The notes: generated by a model from the letters alone, not told the origin. Shown: positions 41,149 through 50,266, numbered from the stretch's first letter. The stretch: DNA of 64,000 nt from CAYLQA01 sp964385695 (GCA_964385695.1 CAYLQA010000002.1:62001-126000); one strand, 5' to 3'. Numbers and translations are program-made.

Positions 41149-42355
41149 ATACAGCGCCCTCAGCGCAGATAACTCCAGCCGCGACGGGGTGATCGAGGCC
41201 CTGGATAAAGAGAGCGCGGCCAGGCATCTCAAAAAGCAGGGCCTGCGCCCGCTCATGATTAAAGAGCAGCGCGAGAGCGGGCTCTCCTTCACCCTGTTCA
41301 AAAAACGACTGTCCCAGCGGCAGAAACTGAACAAGGCCGACATTGAGTTTTTCACCAACCAGATCGGCCTGCTGCTCAAATCCGGCCTCTCCCTGGACGG
41401 GGCACTGCGGATCATGAAGCAGCACAGCAGCAAGCCCGCCTTCAGCCAGTTCATCGGCGAGATCGAACGCAAAATCAAAGAGGGCAAGTCCTTTTCCCAG
41501 GCCCTGGCCGACTATCCGCATTTTTCACCCATGTACATCAACATCGTCCGGGCCGGAGAGGAGGGCGGCATCCTGCCTGCCATGCTCATCCGCATTGCCG
41601 GTTACCAGGCCGCTTTTCAGGAACTCAAACAGTTTGTCATCTCCTCGGCCATCTATCCTCTTTTTCTTCTGGCCGTTGGTATTATAGCCATCATCATCCT
41701 GCTCACCGCCATCCTGCCCAAGTTTGAGGTCCTTTTTGAGGGCATGGGCCAGGATTTGCCCGGCCATGTCCGCATGCTGATGGATACGGCCGCCTTTATC
41801 ACCAACAATAAGATCCTCACCCTTTTGCTCTTAGCAGGCCCGCCAGCAGGGATTATTTTTTATTTTAAAACCCCGGAGGGCAAGGAAAAGCTTGATCAGC
41901 TGATGCTCAAGACGCCGCTCATCTCCACCTTTGTCCGCGATCTGGAGACAACGCGTATCTTCAGGACCATTGAGGTTCTGGTGAAAAACGGGGTCCACTT
42001 TGCCTCGGCATTAAGGATCGGCAGCGGGGTGGCGAGCAACAGCGCTTACCGGGAGCTGCTCGGCCAGGCCACCCAGGCCCTGCAGGAGGGCAAGCGCATC
42101 GGCCAACAGTTGCAGGCGGCAAGGCTCTTTCCCGACCTGGCCACCGAGCTTCTGGCCATTGGCGAGGAGTCGGGCAGGGTAGGGGAGATGTGCGGCCAGG
42201 TGGCGGATCATTTCGAGCAGGAACTGAAGGTGCGCATCAAGCGGGCAACCGCCCTGGTGGAACCGATATTTATCCTGCTCATCGCCCTGGTTGCCGGCTT
42301 TATCGTCATCTCCATGCTCTCGGTCATCATGGGCATGAACGACATCGGAATGTAG
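41135..42355 (+). CDS. gspF: Type II secretion inner-membrane protein GspF
   Basis: 406-residue platform protein with two T2SSF domains and three membrane helices. FFTNQIGLLLKSGLSLDGAL and RIMKQHSSKPAFSQFIGEI start the first domain; a helix with AIYPLFLLAVGIIAIIILLT follows, then a second domain and the terminal helix FILLIALVAGFIVISMLSVI. Read in the same operon, overlapping gspE. Confidence 0.95.
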   Translation: MGLYKYSALSADNSSRDGVIEALDKESAARHLKKQGLRPLMIKEQRESGLSFTLFKKRLSQRQKLNKADIEFFTNQIGLLLKSGLSLDGALRIMKQHSSKPAFSQFIGEIERKIKEGKSFSQALADYPHFSPMYINIVRAGEEGGILPAMLIRIAGYQAAFQELKQFVISSAIYPLFLLAVGIIAIIILLTAILPKFEVLFEGMGQDLPGHVRMLMDTAAFITNNKILTLLLLAGPPAGIIFYFKTPEGKEKLDQLMLKTPLISTFVRDLETTRIFRTIEVLVKNGVHFASALRIGSGVASNSAYRELLGQATQALQEGKRIGQQLQAARLFPDLATELLAIGEESGRVGEMCGQVADHFEQELKVRIKRATALVEPIFILLIALVAGFIVISMLSVIMGMNDIGM

Positions 42356-42357
42356 CC

Positions 42358-42798
42358 ATGAACTGCCGACAAAAGCATCGCGAACACGGCTTTACCCTGT
42401 TTGAACTGCTCATTGTCATGATCATGCTCGGTATGCTTGCCGGGGTGGCGGCACCGGCCACCGGCCGCTTTTTGGACAGCCTGAGCTTTCGCAAGCAGAC
42501 AACGGATTTTCTCTCCTCCATGCGTTATGCCCGGCTCATGGCCATCAGCAAGGGCAAACCCGTGACCGTTCTCTACGATGAGGCACAGGCCGCTCTCTAT
42601 CTCTCCGGCGCAGTGCAGGAAGAACGGATGTTTGACTTGAAGGAGGATGCCGGTTTTCTTCTTGAGCCGGATACGCTGACCTTTTACCCCGAGGGCCAGG
42701 TCTCTCCGGGGCGGCTTACCGTGCACAAGGGCAGAAAACGCCAGGAGATCGATTTTGATCCGCTCACAGCCCTGCCAATCTATGTGGATAAGGGCTAG
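42358..42798 (+). CDS. gspH: Type II secretion minor pseudopilin GspH
   Basis: 146-residue prepilin. HGFTLFELLIVMIMLGMLAG gives the cleavage site after Gly and the N-terminal hydrophobic helix with Glu5. The body (FLDSLSFRKQTTDFLSSMRY, ARLMAISKGKPVTVLYDEA) is GspH-like. ATG 42358 lies two bases after the gspF stop; a longer frame opening at 42190 is a different frame of gspF and is rejected. Confidence 0.9.
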   Translation: MNCRQKHREHGFTLFELLIVMIMLGMLAGVAAPATGRFLDSLSFRKQTTDFLSSMRYARLMAISKGKPVTVLYDEAQAALYLSGAVQEERMFDLKEDAGFLLEPDTLTFYPEGQVSPGRLTVHKGRKRQEIDFDPLTALPIYVDKG

Positions 42799-42801
42799 GG
42801 C

Positions 42802-43383
42802 ATGTTTTTTTTAACAAAGGGATGCCGGAACCGCTCACGGCAAGAGGCGGGCTTTACCCTGTTCGAGCTGCTGGTGGCTGTGGTGCTGCTGGCCATGGTC
42901 AGCTCCATGATCTACTCGGTACTGGGCGTGGGTATCCGCTTCAGCGACAAGGGGGAGCAGCGCATCCTGGCCATGGCCAGGGAGCACGGCGTTTTACACC
43001 TTCTTCGAGGGCAGGTTGTCTCGGCCATGTACAACCAGAAGTTTCGCCAGCCCAGGATTTCGGCCAGTAATGAAACCGTGCGCATCGTCACCCGCCAGCC
43101 CTTTCTCAACCGCAAGGCCGGGGTGGTCATGGCGATGTACCGCTACAACGAAGAGGACCAAACCCTCTATTATCTTGAAAAACTCGACTATTACAATATC
43201 GATTACGATGACTATGTACCGGATCTTGCCGACATGCTGCCCCTGGCCCAGCTTGCCTTGCAACTGGAGTACGATTCCGAGGCCATGACCCTCACCGTGG
43301 AGCAGGACGGGCAAAGCTTTAGCTTTCGCCCCAAAAGCCTGTCCAAACAGAACAACATCATCCTCAGCATGAGAGACTCCTGA
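42802..43383 (+). CDS. gspJ: Type II secretion minor pseudopilin GspJ
   Basis: 193-residue prepilin with the leader EAG before FTLFELLVAVVLLAMVSSM. The C-terminal domain (REHGVLHLLRGQVVSAMYNQ, MYRYNEEDQTLYYLEKLDYY) fits GspJ by size and place. It starts three bases after gspH. After it the operon is broken by a 233-base stretch with a folded repeat before gspI. Confidence 0.85.
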   Translation: MFFLTKGCRNRSRQEAGFTLFELLVAVVLLAMVSSMIYSVLGVGIRFSDKGEQRILAMAREHGVLHLLRGQVVSAMYNQKFRQPRISASNETVRIVTRQPFLNRKAGVVMAMYRYNEEDQTLYYLEKLDYYNIDYDDYVPDLADMLPLAQLALQLEYDSEAMTLTVEQDGQSFSFRPKSLSKQNNIILSMRDS

Positions 43384-43494
43384 ACCCGTGACGACACGAA
43401 CCGAATGAATATTTTATGTTGTTAAGTTTACGAACAAAATTAACAAATATTTTCCAGCTGAACTTCCAGCAGCTAAGGTACGTCGCCTTACAGG

Positions 43495-43594
43495 GCGTCC
43501 GTCAGCTACCCGTCTACTGTGTCGGGAACTCCTTGATATCACACAAGGATAATCAAAGTCGTTCCCTCCTTGCATCCGGGCAGCTGTCGGACGC
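43495..43594. repeat. Folded inverted-repeat element between gspJ and gspI
   Basis: GCGTCCGTCAGCTACCCG (43495-43512) and CGGGCAGCTGTCGGACGC (43577-43594) pair at 16 of 18 positions. Inside are GGGAAC / GTTCCC (43524-43529 with 43561-43566) and CCTTG / CAAGG (43531-43535 with 43544-43548). This gives a three-level hairpin about 100 bases long. It sits where the rest of the operon has almost no spacer, so it looks inserted; it could be a REP/MITE-like element or a transcript-processing structure. It is not a coding part of gspI. Confidence 0.8.
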
Positions 43595-43616
43595 TCACGG
43601 ATCCAGGAAATTAAGC

Positions 43617-43958
43617 ATGCAAGGCCCAGCTCGACAAAAGAAACGCAGCAACAGCCAGGGCTTTACCCTGCTTGAGGTCTTGGTGGCGGTCATCATCCTG
43701 GGGCTCGGCTATGTGGCTATTTTGCAGAATTTTTCCCTGTCGCAGCGCAACATCTTTCGCCTGGAAGAAAGGCGCAACAAGGGCCTGATCAGCAGTATCG
43801 AGTTTTCGCAAAAGCTGCAGGAGGTCTACGAGACCGAGCAGGCGGACTCGGATGCCGAGGTGATCAGCGAGGGAGGCAAGTTCAGGCTCGTTAAAATTGT
43901 CAGTGATGACGGTGAGTTGGAAACCATGGTCCTTGAAAAGCGGGGCGAGCTATGGTAG
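43617..43958 (+). CDS. gspI: Type II secretion minor pseudopilin GspI
   Basis: 113-residue prepilin: NSQGFTLLEVLVAVIILGLG with cleavage after Gly, then VAILQNFSLSQRNIFRLEER and a short body ending ETMVLEKRGELW. The start ATG 43617 is downstream of a long folded repeat, with AGGAAA before it; the same frame is open to 43416, but that part is repeat DNA. Its end overlaps gspK by seven bases. Confidence 0.85.
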   Translation: MQGPARQKKRSNSQGFTLLEVLVAVIILGLGYVAILQNFSLSQRNIFRLEERRNKGLISSIEFSQKLQEVYETEQADSDAEVISEGGKFRLVKIVSDDGELETMVLEKRGELW

Positions 43959-44950
43959 GCAATAACCAGGGGAGGGAAATATCCCCAACGCCGTGTGACC
44001 AGCTAAGGGGGCTTACGAGACCCCGGCTCACCCTGCTGGCCGACCAGAGCGGGGTTGCCCTGGTGGTGGTGATTGTGGTCATGCTGGTGGCAAGCTTTCT
44101 CGCCTCCCAGCTCACCCTTTCGGTGCGGGCTGAGCAGCATGTGACCATCAACCAGCTGGAGCGCAGCCAGGCCGCCTTTTTGGCCGAGGCCGGGATCAAC
44201 AACGCCCTGTTCCGGCTGCTGGACAAGCCGTTGCTGGTCGAAGACGAGGAAGAGGAAAAGATGCTGCACGGCCACCTTTACGAGGGAAATCTCGAGAGTG
44301 GAACCTTCAGCTATCGTACCATCAACGAGTCCGGGAAAATGAACATCAACACCGTTTCACCCCGGCTGCTTGAGCTTTTCCTGGAGCATTTCGGCCTGGA
44401 GCCCGTTGAGATAGAAACGGTGCGCGACTCTATGAGCGACTGGCAGGATAGCGACAACCTGCATCGCCTCAACGGGGCGGAGCAAAACTTCTACGAAGAG
44501 CTGGAAGAGCCCTATACCCCACGCAACGGGCGGATGGAAGACCCTTCGGAGTTTTTCCTGGTCCGGGGCACCGAGTTGCTCAAGGACAAGTTCCAGGCAG
44601 AGGATGTGTTTACCATCTACAACACGACTAAAAAAATAAACTTCAACTCCCTTTCCCCAACCATGCTTGATTTTGTCATGGCCGGAGACGAAGACCGCAA
44701 AGAGGCCTACCGTGAGGCGCAAGGGGTATACACCACCTTGAACCAGGCCATGGCCCGGCAACTCATGGGCGATGAACAGTTTGATCAACTCAAATCCTTT
44801 TTAAGCTTTACCGCCGACAAAAATATCTATCTGACCATCAACGCCACCGGCAAAACCAATCAAGGCAAGACCGGTATCACAGCCTCCGCCCTTATCAGGC
44901 TGCTGGCCAACGGCTACCAGATCATGTCCTGGAAAGAGGGGTATGCATGA
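43952..44950 (+). CDS. gspK: Type II secretion minor pseudopilin GspK
   Basis: 332-residue pseudopilin that caps the pilus tip. DQSGVALVVVIVVMLVASFL is the N-terminal helix, lacking Glu5 as GspK does. The body has RSQAAFLAEAGINNALFRLL, MNINTVSPRLLELFLEHFG, the calcium-site-like SDWQDSDNLHRLNGAEQNFY, and ending TGITASALIRLLANGYQIMS. The N-terminal leader of about 30 residues is longer than usual. Confidence 0.9.
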   Translation: MVGNNQGREISPTPCDQLRGLTRPRLTLLADQSGVALVVVIVVMLVASFLASQLTLSVRAEQHVTINQLERSQAAFLAEAGINNALFRLLDKPLLVEDEEEEKMLHGHLYEGNLESGTFSYRTINESGKMNINTVSPRLLELFLEHFGLEPVEIETVRDSMSDWQDSDNLHRLNGAEQNFYEELEEPYTPRNGRMEDPSEFFLVRGTELLKDKFQAEDVFTIYNTTKKINFNSLSPTMLDFVMAGDEDRKEAYREAQGVYTTLNQAMARQLMGDEQFDQLKSFLSFTADKNIYLTINATGKTNQGKTGITASALIRLLANGYQIMSWKEGYA

Positions 44951-46065
44951 CCAGCCCTGAATTCCTCATCAAAAAAGGTGCGCGCACCGCGCTTGTCAGA
45001 GAAGATAAGGCCAAGGCGAGCGGGCTGGAAAAGTTCCCGATCCTGGCCCAGCTCAGCGGCATCGATCCATCAGCGGTAACGCTCTATATTGCCGAGGAGG
45101 ATCTCTTCTACACCTCCTTTGTCTTTCCGAGCAAAACACCGGACATCAAAGAGGCGATCCGCTTTCAGCTTGATATGCTGCTGCCCTTTGCCCCGGAAGA
45201 GTCCTTTTACAGCTACACCACCCAACGCGGGGAAGACGGCATCCGCATCTGCCTCTATGCCGTGCTGAAAAAGGTTATTGAGCCCCACCTTGAGGCCCTG
45301 CACGGGGCCGGAAATAATATTGCCGGAGTCTACCCGTACAGCCAGCGCTTTGTCAGCCGTAACAGCAAACAGAAATGGGCCCTTGTTGCAGACGATAAGA
45401 TGCCCAAGCTCCTGGTTTTTGAGGGAACGCAGCTGGCCCAGCGGTATACCTGTCTGAGCGAACCGGCCCCTGAAGAAATACAAACGCTTGCCGATTGCGG
45501 GGAGATCTTCCATCCGGCCCCGCCACTGGACAGCACCTTTCTGTCCGCAGCCGACCTGAGCAGGCAGCGCCCCCTGCTCAAAGACTTTAACCTGATGCCC
45601 GCAAGTTACCGGCGGACCGATTACCTCAAGCTGGTCATGCTGGGGCTCATCGCCCTGAACCTCTTGGGCCTGATCCTCTTTGCCGGAATCAAACTTTACA
45701 GCCTCAGCAGCCTCAACAGCAGGCTCGAGGCAGAGATCGCCAAGCTCTCGCCGGTCATCAAGCAGATCGAACTGTTGAACCAGAAAGAAGACGAACTCAA
45801 TAAAACCATCAAGCACCTGGAGGGTCTGGGGAAAAATCCCGACCTGATCAGCTTGCTCAACCAGCTGACAAAAAAATTGCCCCGGGACTCCTACCTGGAC
45901 CAAATCCGCATGGAAAAGAAAAGCGGGGCCATCTTTTTGCACGGCTACACCAACAACATCAGCGAACTCACCGGCAAACTCCAGCCCTTGGGGGAGATCA
46001 AGCTCAAGTCCACAAGCAGGCGCAACAACAAAACATACTTCCAGCTGGAGCTTGCCCTGCCATGA
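44947..46065 (+). CDS. gspL: Type II secretion protein GspL
   Basis: 372-residue bitopic inner-membrane protein that ties GspE to the platform. A cytoplasmic actin-like N-terminal half (EEDLFYTSFVFPSKTPDIKE, IRFQLDMLLPFAPEESFYSY) is followed by one helix (LGLIALNLLGLILFAGIKLY) near residue 235 and a coiled-coil/ferredoxin-like periplasmic part (IEKLSPVIKQIELLNQKEDE-like). It also resembles PilMN-type fusions. Four-base overlaps (ATGA) join it to gspK and gspM. Confidence 0.85.
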   Translation: MTSPEFLIKKGARTALVREDKAKASGLEKFPILAQLSGIDPSAVTLYIAEEDLFYTSFVFPSKTPDIKEAIRFQLDMLLPFAPEESFYSYTTQRGEDGIRICLYAVLKKVIEPHLEALHGAGNNIAGVYPYSQRFVSRNSKQKWALVADDKMPKLLVFEGTQLAQRYTCLSEPAPEEIQTLADCGEIFHPAPPLDSTFLSAADLSRQRPLLKDFNLMPASYRRTDYLKLVMLGLIALNLLGLILFAGIKLYSLSSLNSRLEAEIAKLSPVIKQIELLNQKEDELNKTIKHLEGLGKNPDLISLLNQLTKKLPRDSYLDQIRMEKKSGAIFLHGYTNNISELTGKLQPLGEIKLKSTSRRNNKTYFQLELALP

Positions 46066-46637
46066 AAGAGCAATTTTTACAATACATACGCCAGGTGGAC
46101 CGCAGGCACCTGCTGGTGTTCATCGCCGCACTCTTGATCGTCCTCAATATCGGGCGTTGGGGCACGGACTTTTACCAGGAAAAAACCGAGGCCAGGGAGA
46201 CAAAGCTTACCCTGCTCAAACAGTACCGCAAGGCAGCGCCCAAGCTGCCTGCTCTGGAGCGACGCCTTGCCCGTTTGGAGGCCCAGCACAAGGGGTTGGA
46301 CAACTATCTTTTCAGCGGCAACAGTGAAGAGCACATTACCTCTGCCATGCAGATCAAGCTCCAGGACCTTATCAGCAAGGCTGGGCTGGCGCCGGAATTC
46401 ATCCAGCCCCTGCGGGCCAAGCAGTCCGGCGGCACAGCGGACCAGGGCGATATGGGCATTAAGATCCGGATGGCCGGCAGCCTCAACAACCTCTTGCAGT
46501 TTTTAAAAAATCTCTACAGCTCAAAAAACCTTTTCAAGGTGGAGAGCTTTACCATCAAGCCGTACAGGCAGACCGAGCTTAAAATTTTCATGGAGGTCAG
46601 AGGGTTTTACAAGATTGAAAAAGAGGCGCAGCCATGA
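46062..46637 (+). CDS. gspM: Type II secretion protein GspM
   Basis: 191 residues: short cytoplasmic N-terminus, one helix (RHLLVFIAALLIVLNIGRWG), coiled coil (KLTLLKQYRKAAPKLPALER, RLARLEAQHKGLDNYLF) and a periplasmic ferredoxin-like domain. Identified mainly by size, topology and place between gspL and gspC; sequence similarity within GspM is low. Confidence 0.8.
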   Translation: MKEQFLQYIRQVDRRHLLVFIAALLIVLNIGRWGTDFYQEKTEARETKLTLLKQYRKAAPKLPALERRLARLEAQHKGLDNYLFSGNSEEHITSAMQIKLQDLISKAGLAPEFIQPLRAKQSGGTADQGDMGIKIRMAGSLNNLLQFLKNLYSSKNLFKVESFTIKPYRQTELKIFMEVRGFYKIEKEAQP

Positions 46638-47302
46638 GCAGACGCCTTGTCTTCGTAGGGGCTCTTATCCTCTCTTTTCTTGCCCTGGCCCGGGGCATGG
46701 TGCTGATCCTCAACCAGGACCCCTTGGCCGACGACAGCAGCAATAAGGCCAAAAAGGAACGCAAGATTGGGGCAAAACGGGCCAAGGGCATCAGCTTTTA
46801 CCCGCGCCCTCCGGCCACCTTGCCTGATCTGAGCCAAGGCTATCTCTTTAACGCCGAGCGAAACATCAAGGGCGCAGAGGGCAATGGGCAAGAGACCGGT
46901 GCACAGGTGAACATCGACACCGTGGTCTATAGCGGCTCACTGGTCATGGGCAAAAAGGCCAAGGCCATCCTCTCCTATGCAAAGGCAAGTGCAAGCAAGG
47001 TCAAGCAAAGGCAACAATCCCTTACCGTGAGCCTTGGCGATACGGTCAGCGGTTATACGGTCTCGGAGATACTGCCGGACAAAATTATTTTCAGCCGGGG
47101 CAGCGAAAAGATTGAAAAGCTGCTGCACGATCCAAACAAACAACGCACCGTTGTCAAGCCCAGCAGCCCCGTTGCAAGGCCGAAGAAGACACAACCGCGC
47201 AAGGTGACACGGCCGCCACGGCCGCGGCCAACACCAAGGCGAAACCCGCCAATGACGCCGCCGCTGCCACCCCCGCCGCCCGGTGCGCCTGCAGGACGGT
47301 AG
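46634..47302 (+). CDS. gspC: Type II secretion protein GspC-like, without PDZ domain
   Basis: 222 residues. One N-terminal helix (FVGALILSFLALARGMVLIL), then a homology-region-like domain (VNIDTVVYSGSLVMGKKAKA, LTVSLGDTVSGYTVSEILPD, KIIFSRGSEKIEKLL). The C-terminal end is a Lys/Arg/Pro-rich tail (KKTQPRKVTRPPRPRPTPRR, then PPLPPPPPGAPAGR) with no PDZ domain. It may reach the secretin across the periplasm with the HR domain alone. Its 3' end lies 58 bases before gspD. Confidence 0.75.
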   Translation: MSRRLVFVGALILSFLALARGMVLILNQDPLADDSSNKAKKERKIGAKRAKGISFYPRPPATLPDLSQGYLFNAERNIKGAEGNGQETGAQVNIDTVVYSGSLVMGKKAKAILSYAKASASKVKQRQQSLTVSLGDTVSGYTVSEILPDKIIFSRGSEKIEKLLHDPNKQRTVVKPSSPVARPKKTQPRKVTRPPRPRPTPRRNPPMTPPLPPPPPGAPAGR

Positions 47303-47360
47303 GCAGAATGCGGATTATCGCGTATGCTGTATGAGTGAACATATTGAGGAAGAAAGGAAG

Positions 47361-49469
47361 ATGATACAAAGAGTATGCCTTTTATTTACGGCAATTTTGC
47401 TGGCCGTGGCAGTTTCCGGCTGTGCGCAGCAGACCAAGACCCGAACCTGGGTTGACCTGGACGAGGTCAACAAAAACGTCCAGCGCACCGGGCGGCAAAG
47501 CGACATCCTGGAAGAAGGGCAGGCAGCAAGCATGGACACGCAGCCCAGGGTCAAGGACATGACCATGTCCGCCAAGGGAGCCCCCTCCTTTGCCCTCGGT
47601 CCAGGCAAGGCTGCCGAGACCGAGCTGGATACAGAAAAGGGCCTGTCGCTCAACTTTGACAATGCCGACATCTACGAGTTTATCAAGGTGGTCACCGAGA
47701 CCCTGGATATCAACTACATTGTCGATCCCAAGGTCAAAGGGGTCGTCAATATCCACTCCGGGCGCAAGATCCCCATTGAGCATCTCTTTACGGTCTTTGA
47801 AAAAGTCCTGCACATGAACGGCCTGGATATCACCGACGAGGGGGATTATTTTTATATCCACCCCGCCAAGTCTCCCATGCCACGGCAGGCCTTGGATGCC
47901 GATGACAGCGCTAAGGTGGGCAAAGGCTCCCGCAGGGTGCTGCAGGTCTTGCCCATCAAGCACCTGGCTGCTGCTGAGGCGATCAAGCTCATCCAGCCCT
48001 ATCTCTCGGAATCCGGCTCCATTCACGAACTTTCCGGTCAGAACACCCTGATCGTCAACGATTTTGAGTCCAAGGTCTATGATGCTCTGACCATCCTCAA
48101 CCGCCTGGACATCACCCCCCTGGCCGCCTTAAAGGTCCGAATGGTGCGGGTGGATAATGCCCCGCTCTTTGACCTGCGCGAAGAACTTACGGAAATTCTT
48201 TCGGCCCTGGCCATCAACAAAAAGGATTTTGACGGGGTTTCCGTGATTCCCCTTGAGCGGGTCAACTCCCTGCTCCTGGTCAGCAAGAGCGAGCAGTTGC
48301 TGGACAACGTGGATCGCTGGATCAAGGAACTTGACGTGATGCCCACCGAGGGCAGCGACAACATCTATATTTACACGGTGCGCAACTCCGTGGCCTCGGA
48401 ACTGGGCGGAATCGTTAACTCGTTGATTGGGGGGGAGACAAAAACCGACAGCAAGACAACCAGCACGACCACCTCTGCTACGATCAAGGATAAAAAAACC
48501 ACCAGCAAGCCAACCATTGCCAAACCGCAAGGCAAGGGCTTGGCCAAGCTTCGCTTTGCCGGGGAGCCCCTGCTCCTGCCCGATGACAGCCGCAATATTA
48601 TCCTGATTCGTGCCCTGACCCCGGATTACATCAGAGTAGTTAAGTTGCTGGAAAGGCTTGATAACCTCCCAAGGCAGGTGCTGATAGAGGTTCTGGTGGC
48701 CGAGGTCAAACTCACCGATGAATGGGAGTTCGGGGTTGAGTGGGCTTTGAAAAATAATAAGCTCTCCATCAACGACTCTCGTTATGAACAAACTTTTTCT
48801 ACTAATTTCGGCTCTTCAGTGGCCCAAGGTGCTACCGGAGGATTTACCTATAGCATCCTGAGGGGGCCAACTGATGTGGTTGGGCTGATAAATGCAATTG
48901 CCTCAGAGAATGATGTGACAATCCTGTCCTCTCCTCACCTTTTGGTGTTGAATAATGAAGAGGCTACAGTCAACGTGGGTGATCAGGTACCGATTATTAC
49001 CACTGAGACCCAGCAAACTGGCTTAGATGCGGTGGACAAGACAGTGCAGTATAAAGACACAGGTACAATTCTTACGGTGACTCCGCGCATTAACTACGAT
49101 GGTATTATTATTTTGGATGTTAATCAGCAAGTGAGTGATGCAATAAAAAATACTTTGGGTGGAACCGAATCACCGATTATTACAACACGGGAGATAAAGA
49201 CCAAGTTGGCAGTGAAAGACAGTCAATCCATTCTGATGGGGGGGATGATAAAAAAGGACAAAACAATTAACCAAAATAAGGTACCCCTATTGGGAGACAT
49301 TCCTGGGCTAGGCTGGTTGTTCAAGTATGAAAAAGAATCGACTACCAAAACCGAGCTGTTGGTGATGATCACCCCCTATGTGATCGAAACCGAAGACGTG
49401 CTGGACCAATACATCAAACAATTCCAGAACAAGATGGTGGGCTTAAGAAAAGAGCTCAATACCAAGTAA
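47361..49469 (+). CDS. gspD: Type II secretion outer-membrane secretin GspD
   Basis: 702-residue secretin. IQRVCLLFTAILLAVAVSG then Cys is a lipoprotein signal. N0/N-domains: LSLNFDNADIYEFIKVVTET, LDINYIVDPKVKGVVNIHSG, VLQVLPIKHLAAAEAIKLIQ, LSGQNTLIVNDFESKVYDAL. A Thr/Ser-Lys linker (KTDSKTTSTTTSATIKDKKT) precedes the last N-domain and the barrel: RQVLIEVLVAEVKLTDEWEF, VTILSSPHLLVLNNEEATVN, VGDQVPIITTETQQTG, MGGMIKKDKTINQNKVPLLG and DIPGLGWLFKYEKESTTKTE. Start ATG 47361 follows AAGGAAG. From about 48720 to 49330 the gene becomes markedly AT-richer, then returns to normal. Confidence 0.95.
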   Translation: MIQRVCLLFTAILLAVAVSGCAQQTKTRTWVDLDEVNKNVQRTGRQSDILEEGQAASMDTQPRVKDMTMSAKGAPSFALGPGKAAETELDTEKGLSLNFDNADIYEFIKVVTETLDINYIVDPKVKGVVNIHSGRKIPIEHLFTVFEKVLHMNGLDITDEGDYFYIHPAKSPMPRQALDADDSAKVGKGSRRVLQVLPIKHLAAAEAIKLIQPYLSESGSIHELSGQNTLIVNDFESKVYDALTILNRLDITPLAALKVRMVRVDNAPLFDLREELTEILSALAINKKDFDGVSVIPLERVNSLLLVSKSEQLLDNVDRWIKELDVMPTEGSDNIYIYTVRNSVASELGGIVNSLIGGETKTDSKTTSTTTSATIKDKKTTSKPTIAKPQGKGLAKLRFAGEPLLLPDDSRNIILIRALTPDYIRVVKLLERLDNLPRQVLIEVLVAEVKLTDEWEFGVEWALKNNKLSINDSRYEQTFSTNFGSSVAQGATGGFTYSILRGPTDVVGLINAIASENDVTILSSPHLLVLNNEEATVNVGDQVPIITTETQQTGLDAVDKTVQYKDTGTILTVTPRINYDGIIILDVNQQVSDAIKNTLGGTESPIITTREIKTKLAVKDSQSILMGGMIKKDKTINQNKVPLLGDIPGLGWLFKYEKESTTKTELLVMITPYVIETEDVLDQYIKQFQNKMVGLRKELNTK

Positions 49470-49470
49470 C

Positions 49471-49499
49471 AAAAAGCCCGGCGCAAGCCGGTTTTTTTG
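49471..49499. terminator. Bidirectional terminator between gspD and the TRIC-like gene
   Basis: CCGGC GCAA GCCGG with A5 on one side and T7 on the other; it follows the gspD stop and lies near the minus-strand stop at 49529. Confidence 0.85.
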
Positions 49500-49528
49500 T
49501 TGGTTGACCTGAGTTAGAGAAACACGAA

Positions 49529-50209
49529 CTAACGTAGGTCGTCTTCTTTGCTATGCGATTTCTTTTTCCGCGCTCTTCGCTCGAGGGTGAGTTCCGAAGG
49601 TGAAGCGGGCAGGGGTTTGACTTTTGGCAGGGAAAGGCCATATTTCATGGCCAGGGCGCGCAGGAGCAAGGTAACAACAATGGTGGCGGCAGTCCGTGTC
49701 TCATCGCCTACGCCAAGCGAACCCAGGAAGACGAAACAGACTCCGCCGCAGAGTGCAGCGGTTGCATAAAAATCACTCTTTAATACGGCTGGGATTTCCA
49801 TGACCAGCAGATCCCTGATCACACCCCCACCACACGAGGTTATCACCGCCATCAGGATAATGGTCAAAAGCGTTGCCCCGCTCTGTTCGGCTATGGCCGC
49901 CCCAATGGCAGCAAACACACTCAGCCCCACGGCATCGGCAGCCATCACATAGTCCCAGCGCGTTGCAATCTTGGGTGCGGCCAGAAAAACAATAACCCCA
50001 CCGGCCAAACAAACCAGAACATACGTAGGATCCACCAAGGCCATGGGCGGGGTCGAACCAAGAACAACATCCCGCACAATACCGCCACCGATCCCGGTGA
50101 TCACCCCAAGGGCAAGCACACCAAGCAGATCAAGCTCATACTTCACCGCCCGAAACGCACCGGAAACAGCAAAAGCCAAGGTACCGCAGATGTCTAGAAG
50201 ATGGATCAA
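49529..50209 (-). CDS. TRIC/UPF0126-family membrane protein (YicG-like)
   Basis: 226-residue membrane protein with seven helices. It has two copies of the family unit: GVLALGVITGIGGGIVRDVV and LGSTPPMAL, and IILMAVITSCGGGVIRDLLV with MEIPAVL. This is the bacterial TRIC-type fold, linked to cation or glycine transport; the substrate cannot be read. The cytoplasmic tail is basic (ERRARKKKSHSKEDDLR). It lies 57 bases downstream of the DUF4340 gene on the same strand and may share its transcript. Confidence 0.85.
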   Translation of the reverse strand: MIHLLDICGTLAFAVSGAFRAVKYELDLLGVLALGVITGIGGGIVRDVVLGSTPPMALVDPTYVLVCLAGGVIVFLAAPKIATRWDYVMAADAVGLSVFAAIGAAIAEQSGATLLTIILMAVITSCGGGVIRDLLVMEIPAVLKSDFYATAALCGGVCFVFLGSLGVGDETRTAATIVVTLLLRALAMKYGLSLPKVKPLPASPSELTLERRARKKKSHSKEDDLR

Positions 50210-50266
50210 TGTGGTCCCCTGTTCGATGAATGCCCAAAATCAGTGGAACAAATAATATTTGCCGGG

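Noticed and set aside
42190..42357. Extended start of gspH
   Set aside because: Overlaps gspF in a different frame; the prepilin leader starts at 42358.
43416..43616. N-terminal extension of gspI
   Set aside because: Consists of a folded repeat; a prepilin leader of that size is not expected and the ATG at 43617 has a ribosome site.
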